From Chalara sp. BL73 (taxonomy: Eukaryota > Ascomycota > Leotiomycetes > Helotiales), in assembly GCA_918026815.1 (NCBI GenBank), contig CAKJVC010000010.1:932501-996500 (forward strand): a stretch of DNA of 64,000 nucleotides. Direction: 5' to 3'. Of the stretch, positions 1 through 11,290 are shown piece by piece. Made by a program: the position numbers and the translations under genes. Numbering within the stretch: position 1 is the first letter of the stretch; the number at the start of each line of letters is the position of its first letter. The notes beneath the pieces were generated by a model, which was given only the letters and a program-made list of their open reading frames with translations, ran no database searches and was not told where the DNA came from.

Positions 1-2
1 AC

Positions 3-449
3 GGCAACCCTATCGGCGGGAATCCTATTAGCGGAAATCCTGTAAATGGAAACCCTATCGGCGGCAACCCTAGCAGCGGGAATCCTATTAGTGGGAATCC
101 TATCGGCGGCAATCCTATCAGCGGAAATCCTGTAAATGGGAACCCTATCAGCGGGAGCCCTATCAGCGTGAATCCTATTGGCGGAAATCCTGTAAATGGA
201 AACCCTATCGGCGGCAACCCTATCAGCGGGAACCCTATCAGCGTGAATCCTATCGGCGGGAGCCCTATCAATGGAAATCCTATCAGTGGGAACCCTATCA
301 ACGTGAATCCTATCGGCGGAAATCCTATCGGCGGCAACCCTATCAGCGTGAATCCTATCAATGGGAACCCTATCAGCGTGAATCCTATCGGCGGAAATCC
401 TATCAGTGGGAACCCTATCGGCGGAAATCCTATCAATGGGAACCCTATT
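3..449 (+). repeat. 15-bp coding minisatellite (Asn-Pro-Ile-Gly/Ser-Gly units)
   Basis: About 30 tandem copies of a 15-bp unit of the form aayccTATCrgcGGr, coding five residues (N-P-I-x-G/V). The array runs in from the left edge. All copies stay in one frame, so the repeat is under coding constraint. Such arrays typically vary in copy number between strains. Confidence 0.93.
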
Positions 450-3400
450 TCAGGCACAACTGGGGGCGATGGCACTGTTGGTATTACACCCATTGTCGAC
501 CCAATCGGGATAGATATTGAGCCAACAGGTGCTGTTGAACCCAGTTTAATTCCGATCGATATTTTTGGGCCTATTCTCGGCCCTACTGGAATCATTGGTC
601 CTATCCTCGACCCGACTGGTATTGTTGGTCCTATCCTCGACCCCACCGGCGTTCTTGGTCCGATTCTCGATCCCACTGGTATTATTGGTCCTGTCCTCGA
701 CCCGACTGGTATCATTGGTCCTATCCTCGATCCTACTGGCGTTCTTGGTCCGATTCTTAATCCCACTGGTATTGTTGGTCCTATCCTCGACCCTACTGGC
801 GTTCTTGGTCCGATTCTTAATCCCACTGGTATTGTTGGTCCTATCCTCGACCCTACTGGCGTTCTTGGTCCGATTCTCAATCCCACTGGTATCATTGGTC
901 CTATCCTCGGTCCCACCGGAGTTCTTGGTCCAATTCTCAATCCTACAGGTGGTGCGCTCCTAGATATTCTACCACTCCGTGGGCTCCTTAGCGGCGATAA
1001 TGAACCAGCGGTCTTCTGCTCAACTAAAGAAGACCCATGTCTTCAAAATATTTTGAGTCTTCAAGCCAAAGTTTTGACTGACATTCTTGGTTCCGAATTG
1101 ATCAATCTTCCTATTTGCGCACGGGTGAACGCTTGCGTGAAACTGCCAATTGTCACACAAACAGTTATCGGGGTCATAAACGCAGTTCTCGGCTCTGACA
1201 GTTCAGGGTGTAAAATATACGGTGACGAGCTTTGTGCCAAGGTCGGCACGGATGTTAATACTAGTCCTATGGTTTTGGCGGATGGGTTGGTTGGACTGTA
1301 CGCCAGATGTGAAGGCCCCACCAATCCAATTTGTGCACCGGCTTGCCGTACGAATACCTGCCCTATCGGCGAGACAGCAGTTCTTGTTCTTGATACACCT
1401 GTTGATCTCGGTATTAGTATACCAGGGCTTCCAGTTGGTGCAGGATCTACAGACCTGGTAAACGCGCTGCTTCCTAGTGTCGAGGTGTGTGTCAAGTTGG
1501 AGACTTGCACACCGATTAATCTCAGCACCATTCCCACCATCCTGGGCTCTGCCTTGCTTTTGGTAACAAAATGTACTATTTTCACCGCCAATAATTGCAA
1601 CGCGAATGAAGGACCCCTCCTGGAGCTTACGGCAGGTATTAATCTTAAAGCATTGAATAGCTTCTTGGCGGATCTGGTGTTAAGCGCAAGGATCGATATT
1701 TCGATCGAATGTGAGGGGCCACCTGTTGTTGAAGACTGTCAAGATGGCGTAGCAACGACAACTAATCTAATCGCAACAACGACTGGATCAGTCGATGTGC
1801 TCACAACTGGAGACTTTACAACGACCCAAGAACTACCACCTCCCACGACAACAGAGGGTGTTGAAACCACAACTCAAGAGCCACCACCTTCCACAACAAC
1901 GGAAGGTGTTGAAACCACCACCCAAGAGCCACCACCACCTACAACAACAGAGAGTGTTGAAACCACTACTCAAGAGCCACCACCAGGTTTTGTAACCACC
2001 ACTCAAGAGTCACCGCCTTCCACGTCGACAGATGGTGTTGAAACTACAACCCAAGAGCCTTCACTTCCCACAACAACAGATGATATTGAAACCGCCACTC
2101 AAGAGCCGCCGCCTTCCATGTCGACAGATGGTGCTGAAACCACAACCCAAGAGCCTTCACTTCCCACAACAACAGATGATATTGAAACCACCACTCAAGA
2201 GTCGCCGCCTTCCACGCCGACAGATGGTGTTGAAACCACAACCCAAGAGCCTTCACTTCCCACAACAACAGATGATATTGAAACTACCACTCAAGAGTCG
2301 CCGCCTTCCACGCCGACAGATGGTGTTGAAACCACAACCCAAGAGCCTTCACTTCCCACAACAACAGATGATATTGAAACTACTACTCAAGAGCCGCCGC
2401 CTTCCACGTCGACAGATGGTGTTGAAACCACAACCCAAGAGCCGTCGCCTCCCACAACAATAGAAACTGTTCAAACCACCACTCAAGAGTCGCTACCTCC
2501 CACGACGACAGATAGTGTTGAAACCACCACTCAAGAGCCTCCGTTTCCCACAACGACAGATAATATTGAGATCACAACCCGAGGTTCTGGCGTTCTTACA
2601 CAAACTGACACGGATGCCATTACAACTTCTGATGAGCCAGGGACTTTAACTTATAGTGAGACCGTTGTTACAACCACCGCCCCTGAAGCTTCCGCAGCAA
2701 CTAGTGAATCCATACTATCTACACACACTGGAAGTGACATTATAACAACAACGGACTCGTCACTTCCCACAACTACTAGTGAACAGCCGGCCTGCTCTGA
2801 TGCGCCTTGTATCGACTTAGCTATATTTTATGAGCATTATGACTTTCTTGGCAGGAAATTTCCAGTTTGTGGTAACCTTAATGAATGCTATAATTTGCCT
2901 GCGGAATTTGCAACAACAGTTTCCAGTATTAAGTTCCGAGCAGCCACTGGATGTCTTCTCTATGCACAGGAAAACTGCGCAGGTGGCGGTATTCAAGCCC
3001 CTGGTCCAATTATCCAGGATACGGCCAGATTGGAGAACTTCCAGGATCGCGCGGTGAGCTTCAATTGCTTCGTCGGATCTCCTGGCAGCCTGGCAATAAC
3101 GACATGTGGCGGTGCAGAGACGACGGCTGAGGATTCCTCTACTGCTCCAGGGCCTACTTCAGCTGGAATCGAGACGATGACACTGAGCGAAACCGTATCT
3201 ATAATCACGCCGATTTTTTCACTGACAGAATCTCAAACTGATCTATCAACATCGGCCCTCACGGAGCCAAGCATTTTATCCACTAATTCTGCTGTTGATG
3301 TGTCTACAAGCACGACCACAGAACCCGAGTCGACACCAGCAACTTCCGCCGAAGTATCTACAACTGTGTTGACCAAATCTGATAACACTCCCACCGATAT

Positions 3401-6400
3401 CCCAACAGATGTTTCTAGTTCCTTATTGACAGAGTCGGAAATTACTTCTACAACCGTAATATCGGAGCCTGAAGTATCGACCACGAATCGTCCAACAGAT
3501 GTATCTAGTTCGTTGTTGACGGAGTCAGAAATTATTTCTACTTCCGTGGTTACAGAACCTGAAATCACCTCTACAGCAACTGTAATGACAGAACCTCAAG
3601 TATCGACCACTGTATTGTCTACCGAGATTCAAGAAAGTAGCGTTACTTCAGGGCCAATTGATCTTCCAACTACTTCAGCGTCAGCAGATACAACGAAAAC
3701 AGACGAGCCAGTAACAGGCTCAACTGAGTTTGTAACAACAGAGACTCCAGATGCTACATCTACAGAGCCACAGGGACCGGAAACCACGGAAACCGAGCCC
3801 GTGGCTACGCCAACTCCACCGCCAGGCGAATGTTACGATGTGCCTTGCACCAGCATGGCGGTATTCTATCCACATATCTTCTACCAAGGGCGACCCTACA
3901 AAGCGTGTGCTTACTATGATCACTGCCAGAACGTACCTAGGAATTTCCAAATGAAAGCCGGTAGCTTGTACCTTGACGGTGCTTCTAGCTGTCGTCTATA
4001 CGCTCGTTCAGATTGTAGAGGTGCGCCTTATAAGATTGACAAGCCCCGGGCTCTAATACTTCCATTCTTTGATGACTTCCTGGTTAGTTTTGTTTGTAGT
4101 GGACCGCATGGACCTGAAGAGCCAGAACCTACGGAAATCTGTGATTATGAAACTACAGCTAGGCCAACATATCCCGTAACAGATTTTACAACAGGCATTC
4201 CAACATATTTCCCAACAGAGACTACTTATCTACCGCCAACATATGTGCCAAGACCGCCCTGGTGGAACAATGGTGGAGGAGGTGGAGGAGGAGGTAAGTT
4301 TCAATCCGTATGCTTTTCTTTTCGTAAATCAACGGTTAATAGGTGGATCTGGAGGAGGAGGTGGTGGTGGTGGAGGGGGTAAGTCTCAATTTCATTTCAG
4401 CTTTCGAAATGCATTTTAATCGCAATTAGGTGGATCTGGAGGCGGAGGAGGCGGTGGGGGTGGAGGAGGCAAGTTAACACTCACCTTTGTTTTTGGTGTA
4501 TATTTGCTGATAATTCCTAGGTGGTAATGGATATGGTGGCGGCGGTGGCGGCGGAGGTAAGTCCTAGTTATCGAGATTGATATCGTGGGCATTAACAAGC
4601 TGCAGGTGGAGGAGGAAATGGCGGTGGTGGCGGAGGCGGCGGCGGTAAGTTTCCATTTCCAACACCTACTTCTAGAATCACGTTGATTGACAGGAGTAGG
4701 CGGAGGAGGAAATGGTGGCGGTGGGGGAGGAGGAGGTAAGTTGTGCAAATCTCCTAGTGCTCTGTATCCTGACTTTGTTAGGTGGCAATGGCAATGGGGG
4801 AGGTGGTGGCGGGGGTGGAGGCAGAAATGGAGGAGGTTTGTTCCAATCTTCGATGGGGTCTGAAAGCTTGAATTCTCACATAAAGTAGGTGGAGGCGGCG
4901 GCGGCGGTGGCTACAGTGGTGGAGGTAGGTTCAAATTCCCAGCACCTCTAGAAATGACCAATATCTTATAACATGTAGGAGGTGGAGGCGGTGGTGGTAA
5001 AAACGGTGGAGGTGGCGGTGGAGGGTAAGTCTATTTATTTTCCCTCACAATTTCCACAACTATGCTGTTGGTGCAGTAGCTAACATGGCCCCGTACAGTG
5101 GTGGTGGCCAAAACAATGGCGGCGGCAGTGACATTCCTGTCTTGATTCTTCCATCAGGCACCAAAATCGTGGAAGATGAGCCGACTCGTCCACTCTACCC
5201 GCCTCCCAACAGTTACACTGTTCCTTCCAGCGGCGAACAATTGACTGGCGGTCTACCGTTTCCTACTGAGACTGGGGTAGATCCAATTACTCCTATCTAC
5301 TTGCCTCAACCCGTCTTGACTGATCCATCTTATCCCTCATCTCCACAGCAGGGTGGAGGAGGTGGCGGAGGAGGGTACGTCAGATTTCTTTCCAGTCTGA
5401 ATTGAGTGAATATCTCTAGTGCAAGTTGACTGACAAACGGGTGTAGTGGCGGTGGTGGAAAGAATGGTGGAGGAGGAGGTGGTGGCGGTGGTGGGTATGT
5501 TGACTATTCTATTTAGAGCTCGTTGAATGAACAAGTGCGTATTAACTAACAAATGCAAACAGTGGTGGCGGAAGCAATGGCAACGGTGGAGGAGAAGGAG
5601 GGGCGGGCGGTTCAGCCTCGCCACCTTACTCAGACCCGAGATATGAGCCTTCTGGATACCCAATTCAGACACTCCATCATTGGACAACATCAACCGTATA
5701 CACTACCCACATACACACTATTACATCCTGCCACCCGGCCATAACCAATTGCCGGCCCGGAGATGTGGTCACAAGGACAGTCGAACTCTACACAACAGTA
5801 TGCCCAGTTGGGGAGGAGACAACTCATTACCCAAGTTACCCGGGGACTCGACAACCCTCCTCCCCCTCAAACTACCCAAGCTATCCGGAGACTCGACAAC
5901 CCTCCTCCCCCTCAAACTACCCAAGCTATCCGGAGACTCGACAACCCTCCTCCCCCTCAAACTACCCAAGCTATCCGGAGACTTCTAAACCAGCTCCCCC
6001 CTCCAGCTATCCAAATTACCCAGAGACCCCCAAACCATCTCCTTACCCGAGCTATTCAAGCTACCCGGAGAACCCTCAACCAACTCTCCCCTCAAGCCAC
6101 CCAAATTACCCTGAGACCCCAGAGCCATCTTCTTACCCGAGCTACCCAATCTACCCAGAGAGTTCTAAGCCATATTCCCCCTCAAGTCACCCAAGCTACC
6201 CAGGGACTTCGCAACCAATTCCTTCATCAAGCTATCCGTACACGCCTCATTCATCTCCTTCCAGCGGAGGCCCAATTCAGAGCTATCCAGTGCATACTAG
6301 CGATCTTCCTCACGGCTGGACGACGTCAACAGTGTACACTACCAATATTCATACAATCACATACTGTCATCCAACCAAAACTGCATGTCACCCTGGAGAT

Positions 6401-6742
6401 GTTGTTACAGAGACAGTTTCACTCTACACCACAGTATGCCCAATTGGGGAGGGTCCAACTCCTTACCCAGGTTATTCAAAGTCCTTCCAATCGGAGCCTG
6501 AGTTCTCGATTCTTCCATTCCCCTCCTTGCCTCAGCCTCCTGCGCCTATTGAACCCAGCTCTACAGATCTTGGAGATCTCCTTGTTGATCCTACCGGCCA
6601 GGCCGTAGGGTTGGTGCCAACAGAAACAGCACCAGGAAGTGAAGAGGATTTGCCCGAATCCGGTGCTCGTGACGTCGGTTCAGCATTGTCACTCAGCATC
6701 CTAGTTGTTGCGCTCTTCATCGGAGCCGTAGTGGTTGTTTAG
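3..6742 (+). CDS. Giant modular GPI-anchored cell-wall protein, 5' partial, 12 exons
   Basis: Inferred join: <3..4293, 4343..4378, 4430..4468, 4521..4556, 4606..4644, 4694..4735, 4782..4835, 4889..4924, 4979..5024, 5099..5374, 5447..5494, 5563..6742 (2040 codons plus stop). The frame is open to base 3, so the true start lies left of the window; the first possible start triplet, at 168, is only a GTG inside the repeat. Order: Asn-Pro-Ile-Gly/Ser pentapeptides (about residues 1-150), GPILDPTG decapeptides (189-316), a Cys-rich domain (about 336-578), mucin-like Thr/Pro/Glu repeats (580-927), a Cys-rich domain with paired Tyr/Phe-Tyr strands (about 930-1036), a Ser/Thr linker, a second copy of that domain (about 1275-1380), polyglycine, then Pro/Ser/Tyr repeats flanked by two copies of the fungal wall motif TSTVYTT..HTIT with LYTTVCP. 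The C-terminus is a hydrophobic GPI-type signal (LSILVVALFIGAVVVV). This fits a surface-exposed, O-glycosylated wall protein; an adhesin role is inference. The Cys domains may be crystallin-like, unproven. Confidence 0.82.
567..950 (+). repeat. 30-bp coding repeat (GPILDPTGIx, about 13 units)
   Basis: Decapeptide units GPIL(D/N/G)PTG(I/V)(I/V/L). Alternate units resemble each other more (the GVL and GIV types), giving a 60-bp higher-order period most visible from about 720 to 900. This indicates recent expansion by unequal exchange. Confidence 0.9.
1992..2430 (+). repeat. 96-bp coding repeat in the Thr-rich region
   Basis: Near-identical 32-codon units made of two half repeats, TTTQESPPSTPTDGVE and TTTQEPSLPTTTDDIE. 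The period is visible as copies of the gatgatattgaaac junction near 2175, 2271 and 2367. Flanking, more diverged half-units extend it from about 1830 to 2580. The Thr/Ser/Pro content suggests heavy O-mannosylation. Confidence 0.85.
4294..5562 (+). other. Glycine microexon/intron array
   Basis: Eleven introns in 1.27 kb. Introns 1-8 are 49, 51, 52, 49, 49, 46, 53 and 54 bp. Exons 2-8 are 36, 39, 36, 39, 42, 54 and 36 bp, all multiples of three and all phase 1 on both sides. Exon 9 (46 bp) moves to phase 2; exons 10 (276 bp) and 11 (48 bp) are symmetric phase 2. Most junctions read GGAG|GTAAGT on the donor side and AG|GTGG on the acceptor side, so the splice sites lie inside Gly codons. Intron 3 has a GC donor (GCAAGT). 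Introns 5 and 8 share an internal stretch (ccaacacctacttctagaa versus cccagcacctctagaa), and introns 1 and 2 share their first bases, which suggests duplication of whole exon-intron units. Acceptors at 4693 and 4888 have nearby alternatives. Confidence 0.8.
5838..5990 (+). repeat. 45-bp coding tandem repeat (NYPSYPETRQPSSPS)
   Basis: Three nearly identical 45-bp copies coding a 15-residue Pro/Ser/Tyr unit, followed by diverged copies to about 6240. All are in the frame of the wall protein's last exon, between its two TSTVYTT-type motifs. Confidence 0.88.
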
Positions 6743-7512
6743 CCTCAGCTCCTCCCAAGTTATGAGACTGTATAACTTTTTTCGAAGGATCATTACAAAT
6801 TGCAATTTTTAGTTTTCAAAGATGTTGTGATGTTGTATTAGAGGATAGTAATGAGGACGATGTAGTGTAGTTTGCTTTGCGAGGATAATAAATCTGCTTT
6901 ACCTATCTAGTTTGTATATCGCAGTGGTACCATACCCCTGAACAATCTCGCTAATCGGATTCTTGGCGTCCTGGCCCAACCTTGCCGAAGCTCAAGCGTA
7001 CTCCTTGAACGATAAAGTGAAGATTGTGATTGTCAATAGCTTCTTAGAACGAATATCAGGAGAATTCTTCTCATTGACCCAATTGAGCTGGTGGTTATTC
7101 TATTTTTCACAGCTCACACACCCTGAAAAGTTCCCATCACTCTCCAAGATTTCATGATTATAGTTCCCAGCCTCTTCTAGTAGCACCAGTCCATTTCTTA
7201 CCAGACAGCTCCTTCGTCACTTCTCTTAGTCCAGATTCCTTTTTTAGAACCTTGCCTATTGCTATTCGGGGTGGTAATCATGGCAATCTTTTCGGCTCTG
7301 ATTTGATCATGTGTGAATTTCATCACGTGCTTTTAGCGCCAACATACGACGGATGAATTGGATGTCCTTGGTCCTGCTTTCACTTCACCCGCAACCTTTA
7401 CAAATGCCAAGGGCGGTACCACTATAGAGCAGTTGGTTATATCTTCCTGATTAGTCGTTCTTTTCCTATAAGCTCTCGTAGTTACTAGAAGATTGCAAGT
7501 CCACCACGAAAG
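6743..7512. other. Intergenic, 3' flank of wall-protein gene and P450 promoter
   Basis: No supported gene. The first 200 bases are AT-rich 3' flank with an aataaa-type signal (ataataaat near 6886). The remainder is the upstream region of the P450 gene. A 64-codon open frame at 6963 has no recognisable content. Confidence 0.6.
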
Positions 7513-9212
7513 ATGGATACCTTCTCTACAACAGCCCTTTTCGTGCTGTCAGCACTTACTTTAGCAATATACTACATTTTTCCTCGTCATGGGCTGGTAT
7601 CTAACTCCCTCGAGCCACCAACAGCACCTACTGCCATCCCATACTTAGGTCACATGATTGGACTCGCACGAAGAAAATACAACTATTACTCAGACCTCAG
7701 CTACAAGACTAAAGAACCAATTCTCACGCTCTATCTACCAGGCCAGAGAATGTACATTGTGAACAGTGTCGATCTGATACAGGCGATCCAGAAACAGCAT
7801 AAAGCCCTCGCCTTCCCGCCTATTGAAGCCAAGATCTCGTCTCAAGTGTGTGGTGTCAGTCAAGATGCAAAAAATAGATTGATGAGGAATGTGAATTGCG
7901 AGGAAGGGGAATGGGGATTGGTACATGACAGCACGGTAGCGATGAAGACTGCTCTCGCACCTGGAGAAGGGTTAGATGAGATGAACAGGGTTATGATTGG
8001 ATGTGTCGCCGCCAGCTTGGATGAGCTCGTGCCGGTGGGCGAGAACAAGGTCGTTGTTAGACTGAACGAATGGATGAGAGACACTATCACAGCAGCAACA
8101 ACGAGATCAGTTTATGGCGAGAGAAATCCCTTTACAGATAAGGAAGTTCAGGATAACTTTTGGCAAGTTAATATCAGTCACTGAGTGTACAAATTTTCTA
8201 ATGACGCGTCAGGCAGTTTGAAAAGAACATCATGGCTATGATTGTGGGTATTTTACCATCAATCACGGCTCGAACCGGAACTGCTGCTCGTGATAGACTC
8301 TTGAAAGCTTACGAGCATTATTTTCGTACGGGAGGCCATGAGAGCGCATCAGTTCTTACGAAAAATCGGTATGACGCTTTGGTAGCGAATGGACTTGGGA
8401 TCGATGATATTGCGGGTCTCGAGGTCCTTGGAGCATTTGCTATCTTGGTAAATACGAAGTAAGTCATTCTCTGTGTCAGATTCCTAGCTACTGACTTACA
8501 TTTACGTAGCCTCGCAGCATTTTGGTTGATGTTCTTCATTTTTTCAAAATCGAATTTGCTTCAAGACATCCGAAATGAACTTGGAGCAATCTTAGAGACT
8601 ACTTCTGACAAGGATGGCAAGGTTATCCGTAGTCTCGACATCACAACCGTGAAATCAAACTGCCCCCTCCTCACATCGGTATACAAAGAGTGTCTTCGCT
8701 ACAGAAGCATAGGGACTTCGGTTCGACAAGTGATGGAAGACACGCTTCTGGACGGAAAATACCATTTGAAAAAAGACAGCATGATTCAAATGCCAAGTCG
8801 CGTTATTCATATGGATTCTTCAGTTTGGGGCCCCGATGTAGAAGAGTTTAACCCACGTCGGTATCTAAAAGAGGGAGATATGAGAAGCCAAACTACTAAA
8901 CGGCCGCCTTCAGCGGCTTTTCGGGCGTTTGGCGGTGGCACGACTCTGTGCCCGGGTCGCCATTTTGCAACAAACGAGGTCTTGGCTGTCATTTCCATGT
9001 GCGTTTTGCGCTTTGATATAAAACCTGTTGTTGGGGGTTGGGTCCTACCAAAAACTGATAATACGAATCCCGCTGGGATACTTATGGAACCTGATACTGA
9101 TATCGAGGTTGAGATCTCTCCTCGGGATATATTTGCTGACGGAAAGTGGTTATTCAGTCTTAGAAACTCCAAGATAGTCTTTGCAGTGACGGATGAAGAC
9201 CAAGGAACCTGA
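7513..9212 (+). CDS. Cytochrome P450, CYP7/CYP8-like fungal type
   Basis: Join 7513..8162, 8213..8458, 8510..9212 gives 532 residues, a normal P450 length. An N-terminal membrane anchor (about residues 6-24) is followed by the proline hinge. The EXXR pair is in YKECLRYRS (about residue 358). The haem loop FGGGTTLCPGR places the Cys ligand near residue 445. The I-helix reads NTNLAAFWLMFF instead of the usual A/G-G-x-T-T, as in CYP7/CYP8 and related fungal P450s (sterol 7-alpha-hydroxylase, prostacyclin-synthase-like), so oxygen activation may differ. Intron 1 (8163..8212) uses a GC donor (GCAAGT); joining there restores an in-frame WQFEKN, whereas reading through reaches a stop. Intron 2 is 51 bp, GT-AG. 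It is expected to act at the ER membrane; the substrate is unknown, with a sterol or lipid being inference from family resemblance. Confidence 0.93.
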
Positions 9213-10491
9213 GTAGAGGCCCTATAGGTGCTGTTTTTCAAGTTGGGGAAAGCTTCAAGAGATACCTTGGATGGATTGCATGGCTTCTCGCGAAAAATCG
9301 AACAGACCTTGATATCTCAACTTCCACATTTCACTACCTCTACCTGTTCGTGTAGCGCTGTGTGACAGCAAAAGTCGTGGCATTTTGCATTTTCGATCTG
9401 TAATATCAAAGACCTTACTCTCCAAAGGAAACCTTACTGAAGTTCGCTCCTAATCTTCGAGACACTCGCATCAAGAAAAATATGTATTCAGTCTGGCCCC
9501 CCCAAGTCTATTGTACATACTTACTTTTAAAGCTAAAACTGCGCATGCAGGTTTGCATCGCTTCCTAGAACATCGGGATCAGGGAACGTTTCAGAGTATG
9601 CTTCTTTGAACCCTCAGGCGCGGCCTTATTTCCGTCATTTGTGGTATAGGCGAATGCGATTTGTCATTGCTCGCGACAACTCGCGTTGAGTTTGATGGCA
9701 ATGATGAACTTCAGGCTGTTCCACACGCCAAAGTCGAGCCTCGAGGTTTCCATTTCAATTAGCCTGCAATACGGCTTGCCTCAGAATAATCGGGGGCCCT
9801 TGGGGCGGGGCGAGGGTGGTGTTTTACGGGCGCATGCCCACGCGATCTGAGACAGCCGAAAATGAATCTCTTGTGGCTGATTTAGACGTAATTGTCTCAA
9901 TACTTGAAGTGATTTTTTTTTTAATGTGGCTTGTCGAGAGAGCTTGAAGGAGTTAATTCTGGTAGGCACCACATTCCAATATTTAGTTTTTATTGTACTA
10001 TTAATATAGAGTAATAAGCTATGGAACTAATACAATAATAAAATAAATCACGTACGTTAGCTGTACAGCTGTACAATAACTTAGTTAATAGGACATAGAA
10101 TAAGCTAAGTGCTAGCTTAATTGAAAGCTTAAAATTGTGGCTTTGCATTTTTCAACATTTCAAGTAATTTTATTAGTAGTTATGAAGTTATTAATCAAAA
10201 TAATCGAGTTTCCAATGTAAAAATTTTGTTAGAGTAAATCATCAAGTGCTAAGGGGTAACAAGGGGGTTCGGTAAAGGCTCTAGGTCTCGACATGTAAAG
10301 GGTCGCCAGGGGTATGGAGGGTATAAGTAGGAGTAAAAATGGTAGAGATTAGTTTTCATATCAATAGGAGCTGATTTGTGCTACACTACTCTATCTACCT
10401 TACAAACAGTAACTGAGATAGCCATAATCTACAAAAAATTTCCTTAAAGCAGTGTTTTTACATTCAATACCAACAATCTACAATCTACAAT
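9213..10491. other. Gene-free stretch with AT-rich patch
   Basis: No supported gene. From about 9960 to 10260 the composition becomes strongly AT-rich, with many TA dinucleotides and the motif gctgtacagctgtacaataac. This looks like a decayed, possibly RIP-altered repeat; a related reverse-complement motif occurs near 56260-56300. Near 10475 the triplet-rich run caatctacaatctacaatc is a short tandem repeat. Confidence 0.45.
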
Positions 10492-11290
10492 CTACGGCTC
10501 CACCACAAACCCTTGCCCACTATTAGCATTATGCCCTAGAAGCCCAGAACCACTACCGCCAGTACAAACATCCTCCAATACAAACCCCAAATTCAGCTTC
10601 CACTCCTCCAAAGTCTTCTTCAATGTCCGCAACGCCTTCCTACACTCTTCCCCCTTCAAAATCTCCCTCGTCCCAACCCCATAAACTTGCAGCCCAGTCC
10701 TTTCATCATCGATATAGCTCACGGCAATCTGCCCATAGTGCCCGTCGCCAATGTCCAACGGTTTTATCGTGTATTCGACGGGCTTTTCGGGGAGTGGAAG
10801 GGGTTTTGCATGAACTGGAGCACGGACGGGGAAGTTCTGCGTACGATAAGTGCAGGTTTCGGAATCTAGAGGGCAGGACAGGAGATGTGCGTGTTCGTAC
10901 CAGTGGAATGATGGAGTGTCTGGTTGGCAGTGGCTTGTATTGCCGCTTGCAATTGCTGGGTCGGACCTGGGAGGTCGTTAGTTTGTCTAATTTTTATTAT
11001 TTTTTGCCTCTTCGCCTCCATCCTCCTCTCGTCTGCCTCTATCAGCAATTCCATCCCCTCAGTAACTCTTGAGACGAGTAGGAGGGGAAAAAGAAGAAGA
11101 GCTCACCACCCAAAACTAAAATACCCCCTCTCCCGAAGTAACAAAAGAAGTTCGTCGCTAACACGGTACTATCTCCTGGAGCTGGTGTCTCCTTATTAGG
11201 GACTATCACTACTGAGGTTCCGTGGAAGATGATTGGTTGGACTGCTAGGGTTGTTCTGATGAAGGGCAGTAAGGGGTGTATAAGTTTCAT
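10492..11290 (-). CDS. Putative small secreted protein (two exons, tentative)
   Basis: Tentative join on the minus strand: 11107..11290 and 10492..10955 (215 residues). The first exon starts MKLIHPLLPFIRTTLA, a plausible secretion signal. The second holds a Cys-containing segment (SHCQPD, LLSCPLDSETCTYR) and ends in ...GQGFVVEP. The 151-bp intron has donor GTGAGC, a CTAAC branch motif and acceptor CCCAG, and joins in phase 1. The downstream frame is clearly open and codon-like for about 150 residues; the first exon is less sure, and another intron inside it is possible. No family is recognised. Spaced cysteines, small size and a signal peptide make an extracellular or effector-like role possible, but this is inference. 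Confidence 0.42.

Noticed and set aside
168..170. Apparent start of the wall-protein reading frame
   Set aside because: The triplet is GTG inside a repeat unit, and the same frame is open to base 3. The gene simply continues to the left.
3..449. CRISPR-like regular repeats
   Set aside because: The 15-bp units have no spacers, keep a coding frame and belong to a fungal wall protein.
1061..1600. 179-codon minus-strand frame
   Set aside because: It lies wholly within the Cys-rich domain of the wall protein and shows no features of its own.
5763..6608. 281-codon frame in the last wall-protein exon
   Set aside because: It is a +1 shadow of the Pro/Ser/Tyr repeats; the real frame is fixed by splicing and by the GPI signal.
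8807..9241. 144-codon minus-strand frame
   Set aside because: Antisense to the haem-binding exon of the P450.
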